From Hymenoscyphus infarciens (taxonomy: Eukaryota > Ascomycota > Leotiomycetes > Helotiales > Helotiaceae): DNA of 64,000 bases. The stretch is from the NCBI GenBank assembly GCA_001414345.1, contig LLCB01000106.1:62001-126000 (forward strand), written 5' to 3'. Every line of letters starts with the position of its first letter. Position 1 is the first letter of the stretch. Under the pieces are notes generated by a model. That model was not told the DNA's origin. It saw only the letters and a list, made by a program, of their open reading frames with translations, and ran no database searches. Shown here piece by piece: positions 1-10,873 of this stretch. Made by a program: the position numbers and the translations under genes.

Positions 1-2675
1 TAGTAGAATAATACTATTAACTAATTTAATAGATATATAATATTATATATAAATAAGAGCTCTATCTCTTATAAAGTTTAACGCTTTAAATAGTCTTTAA
101 GTAATTAATAATATAGTAAGACTAAATAGACTAGTCTCTACTCTATTAGTATATAAAGTATATACTTAAATAGTTATAGCTAATACACTTTTATAACTAA
201 TTTCTATAAAGTCTAAGACTTATAAAAGAGCTATCTAAGAGATATAAAAGTAGATTATATTCTATTAAGTTAAAGAAGCTCTTAATATACGAAATAGACT
301 AATTAACTAAGTCAAGAACTTACTCTTAAATTCAAATATTTTAGTATAAAGAGAGTATATAAAGTCTTAGATAGAACCTTTTATTCTTTAAGAAATCGAA
401 AATAAGAACTATATTATATTACTACTAAGTAGTTCTATAAAGTTTTAATCTATAGTTATAAAGCTATACTTTATTAAAACTTCTAAAACTTCTAGAATAG
501 TACTAGTAACTAAGGAAGTTTCTAATATAATACTATCTAAAACGATACTATAATCTTATAAAAAAGAAGAAACTTTTAAGTAATAGAGTAAATAAGAAGT
601 AGAATAAGATAGATAAGGTATTAAGTATTATTTACCTTCTCTCTAATATTAACTTTATTAGTTATAAATCTAATAAAATACTAATATTCTAGAATCCTTA
701 CTAGAACTACTCTAGAAGCGTAGACGTAGATAGTCTTAAAAGTATCTAAAGCCTCTAAATAGTTCTTTTAAAGTATTATTCTAATAGTTAGACACTTTTA
801 TTAATAATATCAACTATATTACTCTTAAGAATATTAAAACTTTTCTTACTAATTTAAGTAAACCTTATAATATTAAAGTCTTTATAGCTATAATCTAACC
901 TAAAGGCGAAGATAGAGAGTATATATCTAACTCTAACTCTACTAGCTCTAACTCTAACCCGAGCCTCTAACTCTAACTCTAACCTAAGAGCCGTAATAAT
1001 AGTATAATATATATTAAATTATAATAAAAGGAGATTAATAAATTAACTAATTAAGATGTTTTTAAGATTATTATCTAGAAGAAGTTACCTTCTAATACTA
1101 GAATATTTAAATTACGCTTTATAAATAATATTAAATTTAAAAGTATAGCACTTACTTTTATAAAGTTAAGATTAATAATCTAAGTATATAATAATACTAG
1201 AAAGTTACTAGTACTTACCTAAGTATCTACTATTTAAAGTATAAGCTAAAGAATAATTCTTATACTTATTATAATACTTCTAAGCTTATAAGTAATTATT
1301 TAAGATATTACTTAAGTATATATATAATCGTTAACTAACTTAAATTAAAAATTCTTTATATACTCTTCTAAAAGTTATCTCTAATAAGAAGATATATTCT
1401 TTAAAGTAATTAGACTTTTATATAGTATTCTAGAAGCTAGTAATCATTTGTTTATAACGTATTATAAATACTATATTATAAGGCTTATAATAGAATAGTT
1501 AATATTTAACCTCTATCTTTTATATACTAAGTTATACTAATATAATAAGCAAGTAAGATTAAATACCTCTTTTAGTATAATAGGCTTTTAAACTAAGAAT
1601 ACTCTTATACTCGCTAATAATAAAGAGAAGCTTACTATTAATAAGGCTAGGTTTATATCTAAAAAAAAGAGAAGAGCTTACTATTAATAATCTAATTAAA
1701 TTTAATAGAGAGCTAATTACTAAGTATTACAATAGCTCTATATCTCTTATTTAGAATTACGTAAAACACTTAGATTTTATATAAAAAGCTCTAACTAAGA
1801 TATCTAATATAAAAGAGATATTATATATAGTAGATACTAAAGATTAATATATTATATAACGTATTAGAAGAGTATACTTAGCTATAGTATCTTAATCTAA
1901 AGCTACTTTTAACTTATTATATACTACTTAAACTATTAATTCTTAAGATAATAATAATTTACTTCTTAATAAGCGAATTTAATAGTAAAATAATAATCTC
2001 TTAAAAGAACTTAAATTCGTTAAGTTAAATAAATCTTCTCTAAAGCTATACGCTTTTACTAATAGATGATTTACTAATAATAAGAACTTATTATTATAAA
2101 TCAGCTATATTATTATACTTATAGATAAGAATAATAATACTAACATTTTATATTAGTCTTCTACTAAGTATAAGAGAGTTACTTATAGCGTTTTAGTATT
2201 AGAATTATATATAATAAGCTCTAGATTTAATACCGCGGCTTTAATTAAATTAACTCTTAAAAGTATTCTAGGATTTAAGGTTCTACTTATAGTATATACT
2301 AATTCAAAGTCTATTTATAAATATATAGCTAAATTAGATATAACTAAAGAGAAGAGACTAATAATTAATATTATATATCTATAAGAAGCGTATAAGTTAA
2401 GAGAAATTAATAAGATTAAGTAGATTAATAGTAAGAGTAACTCTACTAATACTATAACTAAAAAAGGTTACTATAATATCTTATAAAAGTTAGTTAATAT
2501 AAATAAGCTAGATATTAAGCTTATAGAATAGATAGAATAGAATAAGAGATAATAGAGAATAGAAATAGAGCCTTCTTATTAGCTAAGAATAGAGAATAGA
2601 GAGCTTTAATTAGTTAGATCGAGTATAAGATTCTTAATAATTTTAGATAACTTCGACTTTTTAAAGAGGTACTAG
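1..2675 (+). mobile_element. copia-A copy 1: RIP-decayed 3' part of Ty1/copia gag-pol (truncated by window edge)
   Basis: This is the 3' part of a Ty1/copia-type polyprotein whose 5' part lies outside the window. It runs parallel to about 57,250-59,838 of the complete copy near the right end, which identifies it. Conceptual plus-strand reading (many TAG/TAA where TGG or CAG once stood) shows the end of the integrase, then the reverse transcriptase region, then near 2,070-2,560 the RNase H stretch with traces of SSQIGYVI, WSSTK-KRV, SVLxLELY, TDSKSLY and KWIDG typical of fungal copia pol. There is no open frame and it cannot encode a product. The C-to-T and G-to-A pattern on both strands, with almost no CpA or TpG, points to RIP. 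It differs from the other copy by an insert of CTCTAA-like repeats at about 895-1000. Confidence 0.85.
895..1000. repeat. CTCTAA-type short tandem repeat inside copia-A copy 1
   Basis: Runs of CTCTAA/TCTAAC units (around 925-995) form a small block. The block is missing at the equivalent place of the complete copia-A copy (about 58,140). On the other strand the unit reads TTAGAG, one transition from the TTAGGG telomere unit. It could be an interstitial telomere-like insert mutated by RIP, or a low-complexity linker of the polyprotein (Ser/Asn-rich when read in frame). The second reading is just as possible. Confidence 0.5.
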
Positions 2676-2845
2676 TATTAGTATAATTAAGAGTAAGTAA
2701 CTACTTAAGATAGTATATATAGAAACACGTAATCTTCTTACTTAAGAACTATTTAGATAAACATCGTAGCTAGCTTTACTTAGTATATATAAACGAATAT
2801 ATAACTCTTTTTATATCGCTTTTATAACTATAAGTTATACTAATA
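2676..2845 (+). repeat. 3' LTR of copia-A copy 1
   Basis: This 170-bp copy begins TATTAGTATA and ends TATACTAATA. These are RIP variants of the TGTTAGTATA...TATACTAACA termini of the LTRs at 59,839-60,007. It aligns along its whole length with the four other copia-A LTRs in the window. The matching 5' LTR lies outside the window, so its target duplication cannot be checked. Confidence 0.85.
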
Positions 2846-3549
2846 GTTTCTATATTATTAACTATAAGAGAACGAAATTAATTATATTATTAAATAGTAA
2901 TAATATCTATTAGATAATTATATACTTACGATATTCTAAAGAAATAAAAAAAATTAGAAATAACTAAATCGTAAATTATAAAAGTCTTTCTTTAATTAGT
3001 ATTTAATACTTTTACTTTCTAATTAATTCTAGAAACCTAGATAATTCTCTAAAGTAATTAAATTATAACTATACTACTAGCTAAATATAAGAGTATTTTA
3101 GTTATCTTTCTAGTTATATTATAAAAAACTTTTTTAAGTAATAGCTATACTAGGTATTATAACTATTATAACTATTAGATCTAGTACTAATTTTTAAGAA
3201 GCGTATACTTCTAGAATAACTATACTAGCTATACTACTATAGAGTATATATAGTACTAAAAACTATATAAGTCAGCTATAGTATCTATAGCGCTAAGACT
3301 AACTTACTATCTAACTCTCTAATACTAAGAATACTAAAGCTAACTTATTTACTAAGTTCTAATAATATATAAATATATAACGAGTCTCTTACTTCTTTAT
3401 ATACTATATAGTTATATAAAACTATAATAGATTAAAAAAGTAAGTAATAAATTATATAATTTAGTAAAAGTTTAGTTAGTAAAGAGCCTCTTTATACGTA
3501 TTAAGTATATAGATAGCGTAGATAGAAACGTATATAGAAGATTCTAAAC

Positions 3550-3583
<34 letters not shown>

Positions 3584-4961
3584 CTTATTAAATATTATTA
3601 AATTACTTCTAAACGAACTTAAATATCTCTCTTTTCTAACTAGAATACTCTTATATTTAGAGAATATTATTTAGAGAATATTCTAGGTATTTATAATTAA
3701 TAAGAAAGTAAAAGTGTTAATTACTATTCTTTAATAGAGTAAAAAAAAAACTTTTCTTAGAAAGCTATAATAGTATAAGCTATACTCTACTAGTAAAGAG
3801 ATAAATAAGAGTATATTTAGTAGAATAACGAATACGAATTTATAGACTTAATACTTAGATAAAGAACAAATTAGCCTCTTTTAAGAGAGAAGCTAGATAT
3901 CTATATATAGAAGTTTAGACTATATAAAGTCTATAACTAAAACTAAATAAATAATATATATTAGCTAATATAAAAGTCTAAAACCTACGAATATATAAAA
4001 GCTCGAATAGTATATAACCTAGGTATATAATCTCGGTTTTTTAAGATAGTAGACTATTATAAAAGTACTCTAAGTAATAATATAGAAGAGATAGAATTAG
4101 TAAACTTCTTTCTATTTAAGCTCTATCTAAACGCTTCTAAGTATTAGAATAAGAAAGAATACTCTCTCTTTTTAGAATAGAATTAAATAGAATTACGTTA
4201 CTTATAGAATATAATAAAAGAGAAAGAATAATTATAAAAGAAGAGTTAAAGTAGCTAAGAAAGTTAAAAAGAGAGACTAGAAAGAAAGAGAAGAGTAAGT
4301 AGTATAGAATAGAAGTAACTAGAAGAGAAAGAGTAGTATATTATAGACTAATTCTAGAAATTTTAAAAATAATAAAACTATTAAAACTTTTAATATATAT
4401 AATATTATATCTAAATATTAGTATTATTCTAGATAATTAGAGACTATTTAATTCTTCTTATTCTACTACTTTGTTTTTAAGTCTTTCTCTTTCTACTTTC
4501 TAGTAGTCTTTTAATCTATATTTATCTAAGCTTATAAGTATTAAGTAGCTTTAATTATACGAACTTTTACTTTAAATTATTACTTTATAATAAGTAGTTT
4601 TACTTAAGAGAATACTCTCTTATAAATACTACGTATTATAGAAATTAAGACTATATCTAATTCTATTTATACTAACTAATATATATTCTTACTCTTACTC
4701 TTATATAACTAATAGAGTAGTAAAGTCTCTCTATTATCGAGGTTAAATACTCTAGCTTTTATCTAAGCTTTAATAGAATTATTATTATTCTAATTAAGAA
4801 GAGTATATTAGAAGTAAGGTTAAAAGTATCTAATATATAAACTCTTTTAATATTAGTATTATTAACTTCTAAGTAAGATATACTTAAGTATTCTACTTAT
4901 AATTAATCTACGTATATATAAGCTTAGTTTAGTTATAAATCGAGGTAATTGATATATATAA
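2846..4961. other. AT-rich RIP-decayed DNA, no gene recognised
   Basis: CpA and TpG are almost absent and every frame is broken. A (TA)n run lies at 3551-3582. Around 4,150-4,330 the plus strand reads as a lysine/glutamate-rich stretch with scattered stops, probably part of a dead transposon protein. I could not assign a family. Confidence 0.6.
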
Positions 4962-6281
4962 TAGCTAGTTATTCTAAATTACTAATATTCGTGAAATTAT
5001 TAATACTTATATACTAAAAGTATTAATATCTAATATTTATATATAGAAGGTATTAAGATTCGAATATTATATACTTAGCTTTTAGCTCTTATTATCTAGA
5101 ATTATCTATATTAAGAAAGTCTTAGTTATTATTATTATTAGACTTTTATATTATCTAACTTTCTTTATATAAATACTTCTACTTAAGATAGTAGAAGGCT
5201 ATTTAGTCTTTTCTTCTATATTAGAACCTAGTATTTATATACTTTTTCCTACTAAGTATACTTTTATATATCTTTTCTATAGCTCTATATATTTCGTACT
5301 ATTATAATATATTTCTATACTCTTATTTTACTCTCTTATTATATATATTAAAGTATTTAAATTTATTCTTTAAATTAGTTATAATAGAGGTATAATAGAG
5401 AAGAATTTAGTTAATTTTAAGAAAATACTTATTAATCTTAGTCTAGTAGTTAATAGTATATTAGTAAAGAAATTAAACTTAAGATATTAAAATATTACTA
5501 TTTATATAAATATTAAAGTTCTTTTATATTATATATATTTAATAAGTATATTTGAAGTATTTATATAATCTAAGACTATACTATAATTAGCTTTAGCTTT
5601 AGTAGTCTTAGCTTACTTTATATATATAAAAAAGAGTTAAAGAATTAATTATACTTCTTTAAGAGTATTCTAGTTATCTATAGTAAGAATATTAAAAGAA
5701 AGCTTAGTAAGGTTCTTCTAAGTTATATTTAATATATAAGTACTTTTTAGATAGTATCTTTATTATTAAAGTAAAAGTAATTAATATACTTCTTAGTTTT
5801 AATAGTAGAATTAATTATTAACTAGAGAGAGTTCTATCTAGTAGTATTATCTTTTACTATTTAGAAGTAATTAAAATACTCTTTAAAAGTATAATAGCAC
5901 GAAATGTATACTACTACTAAAGAGGTATATAAAAGTGCGTTTAAGACAGAATAATATATATAAATACTAGGCTCTAGTATAGAAGAAAAGGAAAAACTAT
6001 CTCTCTTTTATACTAAATATAAGTAACTATATATAGAAGCTTAGAAACTACTAAGGTCTAATAATAATAATAATAACTAAGTCTTATCTAATATAGCTAA
6101 TACTAAATAATAAAAGCTAAAAAGCTATAAATATAATATCTAAATCTTAATCTCTTTTATATATAAATATTAGATATTAATATCTTTAATATCTTTAGTT
6201 ATATAAGTATTAGTAATTTATAATATTAGTATAGAGATATCGGCAGTTTTACGAATACTAGTAATTTAGAATAGCGAGCTA
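4962..6281. mobile_element. Element of about 1.3 kb with long terminal inverted repeats, RIP-decayed
   Basis: The left arm (4962 to about 5290) recurs as its reverse complement at about 5930-6281. For example TAGCTAGTTATTCTAAATTA at the left end matches the complement of the stretch ending at 6281. Further in, the motif around 'ctagtatagaagaaaag' (near 5975) is the complement of one near 5205. The centre, about 640 bp, shows no readable transposase. The arms are far longer than Tc1-type TIRs, so a foldback or MITE-like element, or two LTR-like repeats in opposite orientation, are both possible. Confidence 0.6.
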
Positions 6282-6550
6282 TTATAATATAGAAGGTATT
6301 AAGATTTAAAGATTATAGATTTAGCTTTTAGCTATTATTATTTTAGATTTACTTATATTAAGAAGATCTTAGTTATTATTATAAGTAGACCTTTATTTAG
6401 ACTTTTATATTATCTAACCTTCTATATATAGATACTTCTACTTAGAATAGAAGAAGAATAGTTTATTCTTTTCTTCTATACTAGAGCCTAGTATCTACGT
6501 ATATTATTCTATTAAACGTACTCTTATATACTTCTATAGAGATAGACGTA
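6282..6550 (+). repeat. Third copy of the arm of the inverted-repeat element
   Basis: The sequence from 'atatagaaggtattaagatt' (6288) to about 6545 parallels 5,037-5,290 in the same orientation. The arm therefore occurs three times: plus, minus, plus. This copy abuts the right end of the 4962-6281 element and makes a large imperfect palindrome centred near 6,180. Confidence 0.6.
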
Positions 6551-8051
6551 TTAAAGACTAAAGATAGAATATAATAGACTAGAAGCGCTTAAAAGAGAAG
6601 ATATAATAAGGAAGGGTAGTCTTAAAAGTGAGAAAAGGCATAGATAAGAACCTTTAAAAAGAATAGAAGTGCTAATCTAACTAGGAAAACAAAAACGCTG
6701 CTCTAGATAGTCTCTGTTATTTCTTACTCTCGCAGCCTTACTGTCGCATTGCTTTATTACAACTATTATAAGAGAGCGAGAGAGAGAGAGGTGAGTAAAC
6801 ATTTCTAAGAGAAGTTTTTCCTAGCGTAGGTAAAGAGAGTTTGAGGTTATTATCTTAGGAAGACAATAAACAACACTCTCTTCTTTTCCCTCTCTCTATA
6901 TCTCTCTTTTTCTCTAGTACCAATAGTAAGAAAGAGATACGATAGTAAGAATAAAATAGCGAGGGTATACTAGTAAAAGTTGATAAACAATTATTAGTTT
7001 CTCTTCTCTTATACTATCGCTTAACTTACTAGTTTCCACTTTGAAAAACTCGAGTTTAACTATTTGTATTATGAAAAGTTAACTTTTTGCTAATTACGAT
7101 TTAGTTGTTTTTGAAGTTTGATATATTTAGAACGTCTATGACCTAGAATCCTCTAATACTACACGGAGAAGAAGAGGAACTAGTTATTATAGAGAAGTAT
7201 AAAAATTAATATATAAAGCAGTTTAATTATCTAGTACCTTAATTTGATTTTCGCACCAATTTTGATGTGTGCTAAACGAAAGCGTTCTCTTTCTTGAAAA
7301 GCATCGATAAAGTCAGAGCTGTCTAGAAAACTTTGAAGTTAAAGTATTTACTGCTACTCTTAACTTGAAACTTGAACTCGTATCTTTTAAAACAAGTATG
7401 CTCAATTACAATGTTCAAGGTTCAGTAAATAAAAAGGAGACATATTCATTACTACTTTTATTGTCTCTCATAAGCGTCTTTTAAATTTATTTAAATTCAC
7501 ATCTGTAGAAAAGTACCTTTGAGGTTGATGCCCTTCTTCAAACCCGAACAATCAAGCCCTAACAACGATCAGTGTGTGAAACACTAGTTAGGGAATCATT
7601 ATAGACAATAAAGTCGCTAGCAAGGACTTCTGGTTCCTCATCATAACACCCACCTACACAGAGCTTTTGTCAAGCAGATACATTGATTGAATGTGCAGAA
7701 CAAAGGAACCCTCAGGCGAGGAAATGAGGAGGCAGAGTGCCAGCTAGAATGCTTTGCCCGATAATTCTACTCGAGTGTTTCTATATAATGAAATTACAAA
7801 GAAAAGCAGGGTCAGGAAAAGACTCGAGAGACTGAGTGATTAATAGAACAATATACTATGTATTTGATGAACAAAGGACAACGCAATCTATGCCGCAAAG
7901 GACCGCAAAACTAAAATGCACCCTCAACTTGACCCCGTTCTGCTTCAAATATTCCTCCCATCATTCGTACGTACGGTACTTCTGCTTTTTGTTTGAAGGT
8001 CATTATTTCCCCAACGCCGGCGTAATTGCGTTATCATTTACAGGCAAAATC
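6551..8051. other. Transition from RIP-decayed DNA to the gene island; no gene seen
   Basis: CpA and TpG dinucleotides return gradually between about 6,600 and 7,300, marking the edge of the RIP-affected block. A (GA)n stretch sits at about 6,775-6,792 and pyrimidine-rich tracts at about 6,880-6,915. From about 7,500 the composition is that of ordinary fungal intergenic DNA. The last few hundred bases should be the 3' UTR and terminator region of GLO3, which is transcribed toward this side. The open frame at 7836-8120 has no recognisable product and is not called. Confidence 0.6.
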
Positions 8052-9735
8052 CTAACCATTAAGATAGCTTCTGATAGCCCCCTGCAACTTCGTAGCACCC
8101 TCTCCGAGAACCTGAGTTAAATTGTCCAGATCGTCGCCCGCCGTAACTCCAAACTTCCTGACAAAGTCCTTTGCAGCGCCCTCCAAGTCGCCATAATCTT
8201 CTCCTCCTTCCTCGTCCTCGGGGCGTCCGAAATAGGCATTTGATGAAATTGCTGAAGCACCCTCAAATCCTTGTAGTCGGGTCTTGGCCTCGGATTTTGC
8301 GTTTGGATCGAAGTCTCCCTTCCCAAAGAATTCATCTGAGGATATACCTTTTTGGGTGCCAAATTTCGATCGGGCGTATTTCTCGTCGTCATCTGGGATC
8401 TTATTAGCATTCTGGAATCCAGAAACAAAGTATACTGAATTACCTTCTTGGGAAGCCTTGATAGGACCAACGGATCCAAACCCACCCATTTTCTTTGCAG
8501 GTGCCGCGGCTGATTTAGCACCTCCAACTTGGCCAAATCCTAGCCTGCCCATACCCATACCAAGTCTCTCAACTTCGCTAGTGTTACGCTCTCGTTGTGA
8601 GGCTCCATAACCAGCTCTGCCCGGGCTTGTAGGTGTTGGCGCAATTTTTGGAAGATCGGCGGATTTGGTAACGGCGGCCTTTTTAGGAGGCCCTTCAGCA
8701 TCTGGATCGTAGCCCAATTTTGCAATCCTTTCTGCTTCTTCCTTGGCTTTCTTTTCCGCGGCATCAAAATCAATAACATCGCCCGTAACCTTCTTTGCAC
8801 CTAGCTTTGTCTTCTTGGCACCCAATACGTTGGCCTTTCGTGGTCCTGAGCCAATTCCCGTCCCTTTGCGCAATGCGGCGGATGACGTGATTCTACTAGC
8901 CGGGGCAGACGCACCTTCGGCACCTGCCAACGGAGAAGATGTCCTTGCGATACCACTTCCATTGCCGTTGGAGTTTCCAGCGTTTAGGAAAGGGGAAGGG
9001 GTTCGTCCAACGACCGGCGGTGTTGCGGTTCGGGAAATGGGTGGAGTTGGTCGCTTGATGGATGGCTTGTCCCAGGAGGAAAAGAAATCGTCTTCTGGTT
9101 CGCCTGCAGGCGTGGACGTGCCATCAGTAGGTCCATTGCTCATGACGTCTGTAATCACTACTTCGGTAGGATACCTTGCTAAGTGTCAGTGGCGCAAACC
9201 CCGAGATATAGAGAATAACATACTCAGAAGCATCACGCGCCGCCCTCTTCTTCAACTCGTCCTTGTACTTGTTTGCGGCGTTGGAAGTGTATTTGGTGGT
9301 AGGGTCCTTGCTGTTCAAAGCCGCGCTACCGCCGTTGGACTGGTAGAACTTGGTTGCAGATTCATTTCCTCCGACCTTCATAATTCGTAGTTGGTCCCAT
9401 TGCCATTCTGTATTCAATTTTAGTATATTGTCGTTACCCGGGTGGTGGTAGTTTGCCTACGATCAAGGTTCGTAGAGCGCACAAAGGAGATATGAACACC
9501 CAAGTTGCGGTGATTCGAGGAGCAATCAAGACATAGATAAATGCCAAAGGGGACCGATGTCCATGTTGGATTCTTCGCACCGCAATCAAAACAAATCTGC
9601 CAAAGTTGTCGTGTTAGTGATTGCGATTCTCGGAGGATTGCGGTCAGGGGCACAAATGCGTACTCTGTTCGCTTGCTTCGTTCTCAGCTTTTCGAATATC
9701 TTCTGCGACTGGGTCTTCGAGGCGAGGGCAGCCAT
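8052..9735 (-). CDS. GLO3: ADP-ribosylation factor GTPase-activating protein Glo3 (ArfGAP2/3 family), 4 exons
   Basis: Exons on the minus strand are 9735-9664, 9596-9461, 9407-9224 and 9174-8052; the spliced frame is 1515 nt, 504 aa. Introns are 67, 53 and 49 bp, starting GTACGC, GTAGGC and GTATGT and ending GGCAG, TACAG and CAAG. The start ([17 protein letters not shown]) matches the usual short Glo3 N terminus. The ArfGAP zinc finger is C26-x2-C29-x16-C46-x2-C49, followed by the [13 protein letters not shown] motif whose R54 is the expected arginine finger. Then come a Ser/Pro-rich linker, a basic stretch ([18 protein letters not shown], 243-260) where coatomer/cargo binding is known in Glo3, a charged helix (268-285), and two Glo3 motifs, GISSDEFFG (407-415) and AISSNAYFG (439-447). 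Known role: stimulates GTP hydrolysis on Arf1 in COPI-mediated Golgi-to-ER transport. Length is normal and no defect is seen. The third acceptor (AAG) is slightly unusual but required for frame. Confidence 0.95.
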
Positions 9736-10021
9736 GTTTGCGATTATGGAGAGTATTCCTTGGTGCTTGCGAGAGGGCCAGTCGAGGGCGAGGGTTATAT
9801 GGTAGAGTACTGTGATTGTGAGCCTATTCACAAGTGAAGGTGGAGGGCCACCTGGGCAAATACTATAATGCGGTTTTGAGCTTAACCTCTTTAACTCTAG
9901 CGTATGCTTAAGCTTCCCCACCCGAGCCCCATCTTGTACCACCGGCGCAAGCTTCAACCACGAGAGCCAGAATAGCTCCAGGTTGATTTTTCTCCGTCAA
10001 ACACCAACACGCCTTTTCATC
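9736..10021. promoter_or_regulatory. Shared divergent promoter region of GLO3 and TIM21
   Basis: The 286 bp between the two start codons must hold the 5' UTRs and promoters of both genes. No TATA box in a convincing position is visible on either strand. The TIM21 side is pyrimidine-rich near the start ('tttttctccgtcaaacacc', about 9987-10005). Co-regulation is possible but not shown by the sequence. Confidence 0.55.
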
Positions 10022-10873
10022 ATGAATCCTTTAACCCGAGCTACACCTCTTCTGTCCTTTCCAGCAGCCCTTCGTCCCATTATTGTTGCCCGATTATACG
10101 CGACGCAAACTGGCCTAGGGACCTCGAATGCAACACCACAGCCAAGGAGAAAGGCCGTGACGGCTTTCAACGATGACGGCAGAGTGGCATGGGGCAATTT
10201 GTCTCCGATGGAAAAAGCTGCACGAACTACCCAGCAAACCTTCAATTTTAGCGTAATACTAGTTGGAGCGGTGTTAACTGTTGGTGCCATTTCCTAAATC
10301 TATCGATGTCAAGCTGATTACCGTTACAGGCTGGCGTTTCTTATTTCATGTACACCGAGGTGTTTTCTCCCGAAAGCACCGTAACCCATTTCAATCGAGC
10401 CGTCACGCAAGTCAAAGAGGACTCGAGATGTACGGAATTACTTGGGAATAGCAAGAAAATTGTCGCATACGGGGAACCAACTTGGAATAGATGGGCTAGG
10501 GCAAGACCAATAGCGTAAGGCTGCATTGATTTATACCGATGGGTTTATACTGAGTATCAGCAGGTCCAAAATCGAAAAAGATAGACGTGGTATCGAGCAT
10601 ATGACCATGCACTTCAATGTAGGTCACGAAGCCGGAATCTCGAGTTTTTTTTCTACACAAGAGTGACGCTGACAACTTTAGGTCGAGGGCCCCCTCAATA
10701 AGGGCGTCGTAAATCTCCACATGCAGAAAGGACCATCAGAGAGCCACTTTGTGTACAAATACCTGGCATTGGATGTACCCGGCAAGCCCAGGATATATCT
10801 CGAAAATGCGGACAACGATCCAGAGAGCTCTGCAAAGAACAAGTCGAAGTTTTTCGGAATCACCTGGCGCTAA
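10022..10873 (+). CDS. TIM21: Mitochondrial import inner membrane translocase subunit Tim21, 4 exons
   Basis: Exons are 10022-10279, 10330-10514, 10564-10618 and 10682-10873; the spliced frame is 690 nt, 229 aa. Introns are 50, 49 and 63 bp, with donors GTTGGT, GTAAGG and GTAGGT and acceptors TACAG, AGCAG and TTTAG. The first donor is weak but is the only one that joins VGAVLT to AGVSYFMYTEVFSPES, the conserved Tim21 membrane segment. Residues 1 to about 28 are an Arg-rich presequence without acidic residues, ending near LYATQ. EKAARTTQQTFNF precedes one transmembrane helix (about 75-96). The rest is the intermembrane-space domain, with FNRAV, EPTWNRWARARPIA, HFNVEGPLNKGVVNLHM, YKYLALDVPG and the C-terminal FFGITWR. 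Known role: binds Tom22 from the intermembrane space and couples the TIM23 complex to the respiratory chain. A start at 9983 would need TTG and is rejected. Confidence 0.95.

Noticed and set aside
1..6600. Mitochondrial or organellar DNA because of the AT content
   Set aside because: The AT-rich sequence is made of nuclear LTR retrotransposon relics with RIP-type changes and no mitochondrial genes.
7836..8120. 94-aa open frame on the plus strand
   Set aside because: It overlaps the GLO3 3' end, has no domain, no homology that I recognise, and no promoter signals.
8743..9390. 215-aa open frame on the plus strand
   Set aside because: It lies antisense to GLO3 exons 3-4. Its open state follows from the codon pattern of the real gene, and it has no recognisable domain.
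9983..10021. N-terminal extension of TIM21 from position 9983
   Set aside because: It would need a TTG start. The ATG at 10,022 gives a normal mitochondrial presequence.
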